7,815 nucleotides of DNA from Winogradskyella sp. (GCA_030149115.1 JASBSE010000318.1:1-7815); one strand, 5' to 3'. Positions 1-7,157 are shown, numbered from the stretch's first letter. Notes: generated by a model from the sequence alone, not told the origin. Program-made: numbers and translations.

Positions 1-1
1 G

Positions 2-298
2 AAAGCTGAAAATGAAGCTGTTAATATTGAAGATTTCTCATATCCTGGTCCAAAACCTTTTAGTAAAGAAACTGCAATTTTAATGATGTGTGATAGCGTT
101 GAAGCCGCGTCAAAAAGTTTAAAAGAACCAACAACAACAAAGATTAATGATTTTGTAGAGAATATCATTAACAGGCAAATGGAGGGCGGTCAATTTCTGA
201 ATGCTAATATAACCTTTAAAGAAATTCAATCTATCAAAAAGGTCCTTAAGCATAAACTTGCCAATATATATCACTTAAGGATAGAGTATCCGGAATAA
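2..298 (+). CDS. C-terminal fragment of 7TM-HD (PgpH/YqfF-type) HDIG-domain phosphohydrolase, 5' end outside window
   Basis: The frame is open from the first bases of the window to TAA at 296-298 and gives 98 residues. An ATG at 83 could be mistaken for the start, but the conserved sequence upstream of it shows this is the tail of a larger protein. The fragment carries the block YPGPKPFSKETAI (residues 14-26), then DSVEAASKSL (31-40), a helix like VENIINRQ, and the ending ITFKEIQSIKKVLKHKL with YHLRIEYPE. This arrangement is characteristic of the end of the HD domain in the 7TM-HD family. Characterised members (Listeria PgpH) are membrane proteins whose cytosolic HD domain hydrolyses c-di-AMP. 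Asp31 probably corresponds to the last metal ligand of the HD site; the other ligands and the membrane segments lie outside the window. Family assignment is firm; c-di-AMP as substrate is inferred from the family. Confidence 0.88.
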   Translation, partial: KAENEAVNIEDFSYPGPKPFSKETAILMMCDSVEAASKSLKEPTTTKINDFVENIINRQMEGGQFLNANITFKEIQSIKKVLKHKLANIYHLRIEYPE

Positions 299-301
299 AA
301 C

Positions 302-332
302 AAAAAAGCCACACTATTACAAGTATGGCTTT
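302..332 (-). terminator. Rho-independent terminator of the tRNA operon
   Basis: Arms 305-315 and 322-332 form an 11-pair stem with a 6-base loop (316-321). Read on the minus strand, the stem is followed directly by a run of U (complement of the A run 302-307, partly within the stem). Positions 312 and 325 give a G-U pair on the minus strand but a C-A mismatch on the plus strand. The U run is also better on the minus side. The site therefore looks built to end the tRNA transcript, with at most a weaker effect on the 7TM-HD gene that stops at 298. Confidence 0.75.
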
Positions 333-335
333 ATG

Positions 336-409
336 TGATCGCGACAGGATTCGAACCTGTGACCGTCTGCTTAGAAGGCAGATGCTCTATCCAGCTGAGC
401 TACGCGACC
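336..409 (-). tRNA. tRNA-Arg (anticodon TCT)
   Basis: The minus strand folds as a full cloverleaf. The acceptor GGTCGCG pairs with CGCGATC (one G-U), the discriminator is A at 336, and the T arm contains GGTTCGAATCC. The anticodon stem TCTGC/GCAGA encloses the loop CTTCTAA, giving anticodon TCT, which reads AGA/AGG. The bases after the discriminator are not CCA, so the CCA end must be added by the nucleotidyltransferase. It is the last of three tRNA genes on this strand, and its 3' end abuts the terminator hairpin. Confidence 0.97.
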
Positions 410-442
410 ATTCAAGAGATAAACTCTGAAATTCAATAAAAG

Positions 443-517
443 TCGGGGTGGCAGGATTCGAACCTGCGACCTCCGCGTCCCAAACGCGGCGCGATAACCG
501 GGCTACGCTACACCCCG
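443..517 (-). tRNA. tRNA-Pro (anticodon TGG)
   Basis: On the minus strand the acceptor CGGGGTG pairs with CACCCCG, and the discriminator is A at 443. The C1-G72 pair with A73 is the usual identity pattern of bacterial tRNA-Pro. The anticodon stem CCGCG/CGCGG encloses TTTGGGA, giving anticodon TGG. The T arm contains GCAGGTTCGAATCCTGC. No CCA is encoded. It is the middle gene of the Ser-Pro-Arg operon, 33 bp from tRNA-Arg and 20 bp from tRNA-Ser. Confidence 0.97.
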
Positions 518-537
518 AAAATTTGGTTATCTAAATG

Positions 538-621
538 CGGAGAGACCGGGATTCGAACCCGGGCAACACTTACGCGTTGACAGATTAGCAATCTGCTCCA
601 TTACCACTCTGGCACCTCTCC
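538..621 (-). tRNA. tRNA-Ser (anticodon GCT)
   Basis: On the minus strand the acceptor GGAGAGG pairs with TCTCTCC, followed by discriminator G at 538, as expected for tRNA-Ser. The anticodon loop TTGCTAA gives GCT, which reads AGC/AGU. A long variable arm (CAAC...GTTG type) marks it as a class II tRNA and explains the 84-base length. The T arm is CCGGG/CCCGG around TTCGAAT. No CCA is encoded. It is the first gene of the operon, about 35 bases from the predicted transcription start. Confidence 0.97.
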
Positions 622-659
622 AATAAATTTTATAAGAACGTTTCTTAAAATTGCGGATG

Positions 660-690
660 CAAATGTAACTTATCATATTAATTATCGCAA
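660..690 (-). promoter_or_regulatory. Bacteroidota-type promoter of the tRNA operon
   Basis: On the minus strand TTG (complement of 688-690) is followed by 20 bases and TACATTTG (complement of 660-667). This fits the Bacteroidota housekeeping sigma pattern TTG-N(about 20)-TAnnTTTG exactly. Transcription would start near 653-656, giving a short leader before tRNA-Ser. The rest of the gap 622-766 is A/T-rich, with T runs at 694-709 and an 8-bp tandem repeat, and I see no gene in it. An equally good plus-strand promoter for the gene at 767 is not visible. Confidence 0.7.
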
Positions 691-713
691 CAATTTTTTT
701 GAGTTTTTTAATT

Positions 714-729
714 CTAATACTCTAATACT
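714..729. repeat. Two tandem copies of CTAATACT
   Basis: The octamer CTAATACT occurs twice back to back (714-721, 722-729), directly followed by TTG. It lies 38-53 bp upstream of the ATG at 767. It overlaps TACTTTG (726-732), which resembles the TAnnTTTG element with one base missing between TA and TTTG. It may be a slippage product; no function can be assigned. Confidence 0.45.
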
Positions 730-766
730 TTGATAGAGCATAGAATATGATTAATTTTATTGTTAA

Positions 767-1360
767 ATGTCAAAATATTCTAAAGATAGAGCCTTTACCA
801 ATTATGTTCATGCAAACTTGGCTATACCTTTAATTTATAATCCATTAAGCTGGTCAGAAGTGCAGCTAAGAAAGGATTATTCAAAATATATCGATATGAT
901 GGATGGTATTGATTATGTTTTTAGAAAAGGGAATACTATTATGAGTGTTCAGGAGCGGTTTAGAGAAAAACAATACCAGAATTTTACAGATTTTACAATT
1001 AGATATCGTAGAGATTCAAATAAAATTAAAGAGCGTCATGAGTCTGAATACTATAAAATGAAGGCTCACTATTTCACATATGGAATAATTGACAGTGGTA
1101 AAAATGACACTCATAAAGCTTCATCATTTATAAAGTATGCAATAATTGATTTAAAAAAGGTTTATCAAAAGTTAGATGAAAAGAAAATTTATATTTCCGA
1201 TAATGGTAAGAATAAATGTGAAATAATCGATGGAAACCTTTTAGAATGTCCTATAAAATATAATTCAGATGGGTCATCGTCCTTTTTTCCGATAGATATT
1301 GCGTATTTAGTGAAACTATGGGGAAGTGACATGCTTATTGCTCAAAAGGGCTTTTTGTAG
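767..1360 (+). CDS. Uncharacterised 197-residue protein, possibly with a PD-(D/E)XK nuclease-like core
   Basis: I cannot name this protein. It is soluble and charged, with no signal peptide or membrane segment. The most structured part is MDGIDYVF (residues 45-52), a short turn, then the strand SVQERFRE (60-67), DFTIRYRRD (75-83) and an E94-K99 stretch before YFTYGII (102-108). An acidic residue (D46 or D49) followed one strand later by an E-x-R/K-like pair (Q62/E63/R64) and basic residues resembles the D...(E/Q)xK core of PD-(D/E)XK nucleases. I recall similar DGIDY...VQERFR proteins from plasmids and phages, all without assigned function; this is memory, not a search result. The ATG at 767 is the natural start. 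The gene has the same orientation as the repair operon and lies 61 bp upstream, so read-through is possible. Its sequence is strikingly A/T-rich. Being a real gene is well supported; the nuclease idea is weak. Confidence 0.8.
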   Translation: MSKYSKDRAFTNYVHANLAIPLIYNPLSWSEVQLRKDYSKYIDMMDGIDYVFRKGNTIMSVQERFREKQYQNFTDFTIRYRRDSNKIKERHESEYYKMKAHYFTYGIIDSGKNDTHKASSFIKYAIIDLKKVYQKLDEKKIYISDNGKNKCEIIDGNLLECPIKYNSDGSSSFFPIDIAYLVKLWGSDMLIAQKGFL

Positions 1361-1369
1361 AATTAATTT

Positions 1370-1417
1370 TAACGAAATTTTACTATTAAAACTCTAACTT
1401 TTTCAATAGCTTCGTTA
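1370..1417. repeat. Inverted repeat TAACGAA...TTCGTTA in front of the exonuclease gene
   Basis: TAACGAA at 1370-1376 and its exact inverse TTCGTTA at 1411-1417 flank 34 bases, the second arm ending 4 bp before the ATG at 1422. Two further G-U pairs (1369/1418, 1368/1419) could extend the stem in RNA. It could be a 5' leader stem that hides the start region, a split operator, or chance in A/T-rich DNA. No U run follows, so it is not a terminator. Confidence 0.3.
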
Positions 1418-1421
1418 GGCT

Positions 1422-2459
1422 ATGTCTGCCGAAAAAAAACTTATAAAATTTACTAAAAAAGGAATATACTGTCCGCAAGGGGGATTCTACTTAGATCCAT
1501 GGTATCCCGTTAACTATGCCGTAATTTCTCATGGACATGCCGACCATGCTCGTTGGGGAATGAAACGCTATTTATGCACTGATGATTCTAAAGCCATTTT
1601 ACAGCATCGTCTAGGAGCAGATATTAATATTGAAAGTATTCCATATGGAAAAGAAATTAAAATAAATGATGTTTCAGTTAGCTTTTATCCTGCAGGACAT
1701 GTTATCGGTTCAGCACAAATTCGACTAGAATATAAAGGTTATGTGGTAGTCTTTACAGGTGATTATAAAACACAACCAGATTTTATAACAGTACCATATG
1801 AGCCTGTTAAGTGTAATACCTTTATTACCGAAAGTACCTTTGGTTTGCCTATTTATAATTGGAAAAAGGAAGAAGTTTTGCAACAGGAATTACATAATTG
1901 GGTAAAAGCCAATCAAACTAATAATAGAACATCGGTGTTTTTAGGGTATTCTTTAGGTAAGGCACAACGCTTACTCTCATTACTAGAAGGCTGTGATGAT
2001 ATTTATGTGCACCGATCCATATATAATACAAACGAAGCTATATCAAGTTCAGGAATTAAACTGCCTGATGCCAAATTATGGTCTGCTGATTTAGATAAGA
2101 AAATACTTCAGAATAAAATTATAATTGCACCACCTGCGATTTTAGGGTCTCGTATGTTAAAGCGACTACCGAATCCCGCAACAGCTATTTGTTCGGGTTG
2201 GATGCAGATACGAGGAAATAAACGTTGGCAAGCTGTAGATGCAGGCTTTGCCGTGAGCGATCATGCAGATTGGAACGGTCTAATTTCAGCAGTAAAAGCA
2301 TCTGAAGCAGAGCAAGTCTATGTTACACATGGTTCTCAAGCCGTGTTTTCAAAATACTTAAATGAAATAGGTATTAAAGCTAATGAACTTGTAACAGAGT
2401 ATGGAGATGAAGCTCTTGCCAAAGCTGAATCTGAAAACGAAAAAGCTATAACTGAATGA
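1422..2459 (+). CDS. Ligase-associated DNA exonuclease, MBL/beta-CASP fold
   Basis: This 345-residue metallo-beta-lactamase-fold nuclease belongs to the Exo family found with bacterial ATP-dependent ligase and Lhr-type helicase genes, and is related to SNM1/Pso2 and CPSF73-like enzymes. The start matches the family: GIYCPQGGFYLDPW (residues 14-27). Motif II is HGHADH (37-42). H93 lies in AGHVIGSAQ, D114 in FTGDYK and E137 in TESTFG. Late motifs are SGWMQIRG (258-265), SDHADW (279-284) and THG (302-304), giving a complete set of two-metal ligands and beta-CASP residues. The expected role is trimming of DNA ends in the cytoplasm before sealing; its exact substrate cannot be read from the sequence. 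It is the first gene of the four-gene operon, and its stop overlaps the ligase start as ATGA. The tail after about 330 is acidic and probably flexible. Confidence 0.93.
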   Translation: MSAEKKLIKFTKKGIYCPQGGFYLDPWYPVNYAVISHGHADHARWGMKRYLCTDDSKAILQHRLGADINIESIPYGKEIKINDVSVSFYPAGHVIGSAQIRLEYKGYVVVFTGDYKTQPDFITVPYEPVKCNTFITESTFGLPIYNWKKEEVLQQELHNWVKANQTNNRTSVFLGYSLGKAQRLLSLLEGCDDIYVHRSIYNTNEAISSSGIKLPDAKLWSADLDKKILQNKIIIAPPAILGSRMLKRLPNPATAICSGWMQIRGNKRWQAVDAGFAVSDHADWNGLISAVKASEAEQVYVTHGSQAVFSKYLNEIGIKANELVTEYGDEALAKAESENEKAITE

Positions 2460-4048
2460 AATTGTTTTCGGAACTTATAAGTGCTATAGAAATCACCAAT
2501 AAGACTAATGCAAAGATTGAAGCGTTAGTTAATTATTTTAAAGTGGCTCCAGACAAAGATAAGCTTTGGCTAATTGCACTTTTTACAGGTAAAAGACCAT
2601 CTCGACCAGTAAAGACATCACTGATGAAAGAATGGTGTATAGAGATTACAAAATTACCCGAATGGTTATTCTTAGAAAGTTATAGTACCGTTGGTGATTT
2701 AGGAGAAACCATGGCACTCTTATTACCAGCACCGACGCATAAGCTCGATTTGTCTTTAAATGAATGGATGACTGAACTCAAAACCCTAAAATCAAAATCT
2801 GAAGCTGAAAAAAAAGCTTTCGTTCTTGAGGCTTGGTCTGGTTTAGACCAACAAGAACGATTGATTTTTAATAAGCTCATTGGTGGAAGTTTCCGTATTG
2901 GTGTATCTAAAAAGACTTTGGTTAATGCATTGGCAAAATTGACGAACATTGATGCCAATCAACTCATGCACAGTATAATTGGTAATTGGGATATTGAATC
3001 TATAACCTTTGAAGAACTCATCCATGGGAAGCACATCAATTATGATAATTCTAAACCTTATCCTTTTTGTCTGGCCTATGCTTTGGAAAAAGAATTACCA
3101 GAATTGGTGGGCGAGCCAGATGATTGGATCGTAGAGCAAAAATGGGATGGTATAAGAGGGCAAATTGTAAAGCGTAATAACGAAATTTATATTTGGTCGC
3201 GTGGGGAGGAATTAGTGACTAAGCAGTTTCCTGAACTCGTTGAAGCCATGCGAAATTTTAAGGATGATTTTGTAATTGATGGAGAAATACTAGCCATGAA
3301 GGACAATGATGTCTTGCTATTTAACGATTTACAAAAACGTCTTAATCGCAAAAATGTGACAAAAAAACTCTTAGAAGATGTACCAATTGGGTTTTATGCC
3401 TATGATATTTTAGAGTTTGAAGGTGAGGATATTAGACAACAGCCTTTTGAGACAAGACGAGGACGACTTGAATCTGTTTTTAATACTATCGCTTTACCAT
3501 ATCATATTAAATTATCGTTTTTGGTTGAATTTAATGAATGGGAAGAATTATACAATATTAGAAATAATTCACGAGCTATAAACAGTGAAGGATTAATGCT
3601 TAAAATGAAGCAATCACCTTATCATACAGGTCGCAAAAAAGGAGATTGGTGGAAATGGAAAGTAGACCCATTAACTATTGATGCAGTTATGATTTATGCC
3701 CAAAAGGGTAGTGGAAGGCGAAGTTCAAAGTATACAGATTATACTTTTGCAGTAAAAAAAGATGATAAACTAGTTACAGTAGCAAAAGCCTATTCTGGGT
3801 TAACCGATAAAGAGATTACGGAAATTTCGCAATGGGTTAATAAAAATGCTATTGAAAAATTTGGACCTGTAAGAACTGTTAAGCCAGAATTAGTATTCGA
3901 AATAGCTTTTGAAGGCATAGCACTAAGTAATCGTCATAAATCTGGTGTTGCTTTAAGATTTCCTAGAATAAGCAGATGGAGAAAAGATAAACCTGTAGAA
4001 GAAATTGATACTATTGAAACTGTAAAGCAACTAATTACGGCACCTTGA
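2456..4048 (+). CDS. ATP-dependent DNA ligase of the bacterial repair cluster
   Basis: This 530-residue protein has the full three-part layout of cluster-type bacterial ATP-dependent ligases. The helical N-terminal DNA-binding domain spans about 1-200 (with GGSFRIGVSKK, 143-153). The nucleotidyltransferase domain spans about 205-405, and the OB-fold domain about 405-530. Motif I is KWDGIR (229-234), with K229 the residue that takes AMP. Motif III-type VIDGEILA is at 273-280, motif IV EGLMLK at 378-383 and motif V WWKWKVD at 398-404. RFPR (501-504) lies near the end. All catalytic residues are present, so an active nick-sealing enzyme is expected. It is distinct from the NAD-dependent replicative LigA and lacks the extra nuclease or primase domains of LigD. 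The start overlaps the exonuclease stop (ATGA), and the stop overlaps the helicase start (TTGA). Confidence 0.95.
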   Translation: MKLFSELISAIEITNKTNAKIEALVNYFKVAPDKDKLWLIALFTGKRPSRPVKTSLMKEWCIEITKLPEWLFLESYSTVGDLGETMALLLPAPTHKLDLSLNEWMTELKTLKSKSEAEKKAFVLEAWSGLDQQERLIFNKLIGGSFRIGVSKKTLVNALAKLTNIDANQLMHSIIGNWDIESITFEELIHGKHINYDNSKPYPFCLAYALEKELPELVGEPDDWIVEQKWDGIRGQIVKRNNEIYIWSRGEELVTKQFPELVEAMRNFKDDFVIDGEILAMKDNDVLLFNDLQKRLNRKNVTKKLLEDVPIGFYAYDILEFEGEDIRQQPFETRRGRLESVFNTIALPYHIKLSFLVEFNEWEELYNIRNNSRAINSEGLMLKMKQSPYHTGRKKGDWWKWKVDPLTIDAVMIYAQKGSGRRSSKYTDYTFAVKKDDKLVTVAKAYSGLTDKEITEISQWVNKNAIEKFGPVRTVKPELVFEIAFEGIALSNRHKSGVALRFPRISRWRKDKPVEEIDTIETVKQLITAP

Positions 4049-6498
4049 GTCAGTTCAAACATAGCGAAGGATTAAGAATTATAAATAATTGGATGGCAGA
4101 AAAAGGCCATGCACCTTTTACATTCCAATTACAAACATGGCAACGCTATGCTAACGGTTATTCCGGTATGGTAGTAGCTCCTACAGGATTTGGTAAAACC
4201 TTTTCAGTCTTTTTAGGTGTTGTTATCGATTATTTGAATCATCCAGAGCAATATCCTAAAGGCTTAAAATTACTTTGGATAAGTCCATTACGTTCTTTAG
4301 CGAAGGATTTAGCTAAAGCTATGAATGAAGCAGTAGAAGAAATAGGTTTAGATTGGTCTGTACAAGTAAGAAATGGTGATACACCTACTGCAATAAGACG
4401 CAAGCAAGAACGATTAATGCCAGATGTTTTGCTTACCACACCAGAAACGATGCACCTCTTGTTCTCACAAAAAAAGAATTCTAGATGGTTTAAAGGAGTA
4501 AAATGTGTTGCTATTGATGAGTGGCATGAACTCATTGGAAACAAACGTGGTATACTAACAGAATTGGCTATTTCACAATTAAGACACTATTCGCCAAAGC
4601 TAAAAATATGGGGAATAACAGCAACTATAGGAAATCTTGAAGAAGCGAAAAAAGTCCTTTTGCCGTTTTCAGATTTAAAAATCACCCAGATTACAGCTAA
4701 GCAAAAAAAGAAATTAGATATTGTATCTGTCTTACCAGATGAAATCGAAGTTTTGCCTTGGGCTGGGCATTTAGGTGCAAAAATGGTTGATAAAATCTTG
4801 CCGATTATAGCCAATAACACCACAACACTAATCTTTACAAATACCAGAGGACAAGCTGAGTTATGGTATCAGTTTCTACTCGAAGCTCAACCAGAATTGG
4901 CAGGCTTGCTTGCAATCCATCATGGGTCAATTGATAAAAAACTGAGAAATTGGATAGAAGATAATATTGCTTCAGGTTATTTAAAGGCTGTGGTTTGCAC
5001 TTCGTCTTTAGATTTAGGTGTCGATTTTAAGCCTGTGGACTGTGTGATTCAGATAGGTTCTGTTAAAGGAGTAGCACGTTTTATGCAACGTGCTGGTCGC
5101 AGTGGTCATTCACCATTTGAGCGTTCAAAAATTTATTTTGTTCCAACACATTCTTTAGAGTTGGTGGAAGTTTCAGCGTTGAAGGAAGCGGTAAAAGAAA
5201 AACAGGTTGAATCTCGAGACCCGATGGCATTGACCTTCGATGTTTTGGTGCAATTTATGGTGACCTTGGCTGTAGGTGAAGGCTTTGATTCAAAAGAATT
5301 ATTTCAACGTGTTCAACAGATTCATGCCTTTCAATATCTCACGGAAGATGATTGGCAATGGTGTTTGCATTTTATTACAAAGGGAGGAAAGACTTTAAAT
5401 TCTTATGAAGAATTCCACAAGGTGATTTTGGATAAAGATGGTTTATACAAAGTGAAAAGTCGACGCATTAGCATGTTACATCGCATGAATATTGGTGCTA
5501 TTGTGAGTGAGGTAAATGTTAAGGTGAAGTTTATGTCTGGAGGATACATCGGTATGATTGAAGAATTCTTTATTTCAAAATTAAAGCCAGGTGATAGTTT
5601 TATTTTAGCTGGCCGAGTGTTAGAATTAGTGCAAATAAAGGACATGACAGTTTTAGTGCGAAGAAGTAAAGCCAAGAAAGCCGTTTCACCAAGTTGGTTG
5701 GGAGGACGACTACCTTTAACATCGCATTTGAGTCATTATTTAAGATTGAAATTATCGGATGCTTTGCAACCTGGCCGTTTGGAGAAAGAATTAAGGTTTT
5801 TAAATCCATTGGTAAGCAGACAAGACCAGCATTCACACATACCAAAAGCTGATGAGTTTTTAGTGGAATTGATTGAAACGAAAGACGGTTATCATTTATT
5901 TATGTATCCTTTTGAAGGACGTTTGGTTCATGAGGTTTTTTCAGCTTTGATGGCCTATCGAATTAGTAAGTTAAAGCAAATTACCTTCACTATTGCTATG
6001 AATGATTATGGTTTTGAATTGTTGAGTGATCAGCCAATACCAGTAGATGAGAGTAATATTAAAACCTTGCTTTGCAAAGAAAATTTAATGGATGATGTGG
6101 TAGCGAGTATTAATGCGTCTGAAATGGCATCTCGTAAATTTAGGGACATTGCTGTTATTGCAGGCTTGGTTGTACAATCTCAACCAGGAACACGAAAGAA
6201 TAATAAGAGCCTACAGTCTTCATCTGGATTAATATTTAGAGTATTAGAGGACTTCGAGCCAGATAATTTATTGCTAAGACAAGCTTATACAGAAGTGTTT
6301 AACCAGCAGCTGGAAGAAGCTAGATTACAGCAAGCTTTTGAGCGTATCTCAAAAAGTAAAATAATAGTAAAAAATGCTAAATCTTTTACGCCTTTAAGTT
6401 TTCCTTTAAAGGTAGATAGCCTTCGTGGCACTATGAGTAATGAAAGTTTAGATAAGCGCATACAACGAATTAAAGAACAGGCTTTTAAAATAGATTAA
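4045..6498 (+). CDS. Ligase-associated DEXH-box helicase (Lhr-Core type)
   Basis: This 817-residue superfamily 2 helicase is of the Lhr-Core group. RecA domain 1 holds Walker A APTGFGKT (45-52), motif Ia PLRSLAKDL (81-89), TTPE (131-134), motif II DEWHEL (158-163) and motif III TAT (192-194). RecA domain 2 holds LIFTNTRGQAE (262-272), VCTSSLDLGVD (317-327) and motif VI QRAGRSGHSP (348-357). After these follow a winged-helix region and the Lhr-type C-terminal core (about 390-790). DEWH and QRAGRSGH are typical of Lhr. Known Lhr-Core proteins are ATP-driven 3'-to-5' DNA translocases. The start is taken as TTG at 4045 because it overlaps the ligase stop and preserves full length. The first ATG, at 4093, would remove 16 residues but is not excluded. 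The stop TAA directly precedes the pdeM start in the same frame. Confidence 0.93.
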   Translation: MSQFKHSEGLRIINNWMAEKGHAPFTFQLQTWQRYANGYSGMVVAPTGFGKTFSVFLGVVIDYLNHPEQYPKGLKLLWISPLRSLAKDLAKAMNEAVEEIGLDWSVQVRNGDTPTAIRRKQERLMPDVLLTTPETMHLLFSQKKNSRWFKGVKCVAIDEWHELIGNKRGILTELAISQLRHYSPKLKIWGITATIGNLEEAKKVLLPFSDLKITQITAKQKKKLDIVSVLPDEIEVLPWAGHLGAKMVDKILPIIANNTTTLIFTNTRGQAELWYQFLLEAQPELAGLLAIHHGSIDKKLRNWIEDNIASGYLKAVVCTSSLDLGVDFKPVDCVIQIGSVKGVARFMQRAGRSGHSPFERSKIYFVPTHSLELVEVSALKEAVKEKQVESRDPMALTFDVLVQFMVTLAVGEGFDSKELFQRVQQIHAFQYLTEDDWQWCLHFITKGGKTLNSYEEFHKVILDKDGLYKVKSRRISMLHRMNIGAIVSEVNVKVKFMSGGYIGMIEEFFISKLKPGDSFILAGRVLELVQIKDMTVLVRRSKAKKAVSPSWLGGRLPLTSHLSHYLRLKLSDALQPGRLEKELRFLNPLVSRQDQHSHIPKADEFLVELIETKDGYHLFMYPFEGRLVHEVFSALMAYRISKLKQITFTIAMNDYGFELLSDQPIPVDESNIKTLLCKENLMDDVVASINASEMASRKFRDIAVIAGLVVQSQPGTRKNNKSLQSSSGLIFRVLEDFEPDNLLLRQAYTEVFNQQLEEARLQQAFERISKSKIIVKNAKSFTPLSFPLKVDSLRGTMSNESLDKRIQRIKEQAFKID

Positions 6499-7146
6499 TT
6501 GAATATAGTAAAGGAAAATATCATATTAAAAGGTAGAGTTTTTACTTTAACAAATCAGCGTGCTGTTTTCTGGAAAGAGCAAGAAGCTTTAATTCTTTCT
6601 GATATTCATATAGGCAAAACAGCACATTTTCGTAAACATGGTATTGCTATTTCAAGTGAAATACTTCAAACTGATCTAAATCGATTAAGGCATCTCATTC
6701 AATATTTTAATACTAAAAAAATACTGGTAGTAGGTGATTTATTTCATGCAGAAAGTAATTCAGATGTTGAAACTTTTAAAGTATGGCTAAGTCAGTTTTC
6801 AGATATAGAGTGGATACTTATACAGGGCAATCACGATATACAATCTAGTCATTTAATGAACGAATTAAATATATGTGTAGTTCCAAAATTGACCATTGAT
6901 TCTTATACGTTTATTCATGAAAATTTAGAGGATTATGATAATGTATTTACTATTTCTGGCCATACACATCCTGGAGTTGTAATAAGAGGAAAGGGTAAAC
7001 AAAAATTGAAATTACCGTGTTATCAAATCACATCACAACAACTGATTTTACCGGCCTTTAGTTTGTTTACAGGACTTAATACACGTAATGTGCCTGAAGA
7101 TGTTGATTACTATGCTTTTACTGATAATGCTATTTTTAAACTTTAG
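6499..7146 (+). CDS. pdeM: Ligase-associated metallophosphoesterase/endonuclease PdeM
   Basis: This 215-residue calcineurin-type phosphoesterase carries all core motifs: SDIHIGK (residues 34-40, ligands D35 and H37), VGDLFH (78-83, D80), GNHD (110-113, N111 and H112), H140 and GHTHP (154-158, H155 and H157). The short length, the DIHIGK-FRKHG start and the GHTHP motif identify the PdeM/MPE family encoded with Lhr-Core, Exo and Lig. Family members are manganese-dependent phosphodiesterases and nucleases. The start must be TTG at 6499: an in-frame TAA ends at 6498, and the first ATG lies at codon 120, beyond the GNHD motif. It is the last gene of the operon. I found no convincing terminator after it, so transcription may run into the lipoprotein region. 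Confidence 0.93.
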   Translation: MNIVKENIILKGRVFTLTNQRAVFWKEQEALILSDIHIGKTAHFRKHGIAISSEILQTDLNRLRHLIQYFNTKKILVVGDLFHAESNSDVETFKVWLSQFSDIEWILIQGNHDIQSSHLMNELNICVVPKLTIDSYTFIHENLEDYDNVFTISGHTHPGVVIRGKGKQKLKLPCYQITSQQLILPAFSLFTGLNTRNVPEDVDYYAFTDNAIFKL

Positions 7147-7157
7147 ATAAAACTGCA

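Noticed and set aside
83..298. A separate 71-residue gene starting at ATG 83
   Set aside because: The same frame is open back to position 2 and carries conserved 7TM-HD family sequence (YPGPKPFSKET) before this ATG, so it is the tail of a larger gene.
723..732. Plus-strand promoter (TACTTTG) for the gene at 767
   Set aside because: TA and TTTG are separated by one base rather than two, and the nearest TTG (699-701) is 24 bases upstream of TA; too poor to call.
1343..1357. CAAAAGGGCTTTTTG as a terminator of the gene at 767
   Set aside because: The stem is only 5-6 A-T-rich pairs with a 3-base loop, overlaps the end of the coding sequence, and is not followed by a U run.
1395..1402. TAACTTTT as a -7 element for the repair operon
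   Set aside because: The last base is not G and no TTG lies at the proper distance upstream.
2680..3034. Minus-strand open frames inside the ligase gene
   Set aside because: They lie opposite a conserved ligase coding sequence and show no domain or motif; they are shadow frames.
4239..5845. Minus-strand open frames inside the helicase gene
   Set aside because: They overlap conserved helicase motifs on the coding strand and have no recognisable features.
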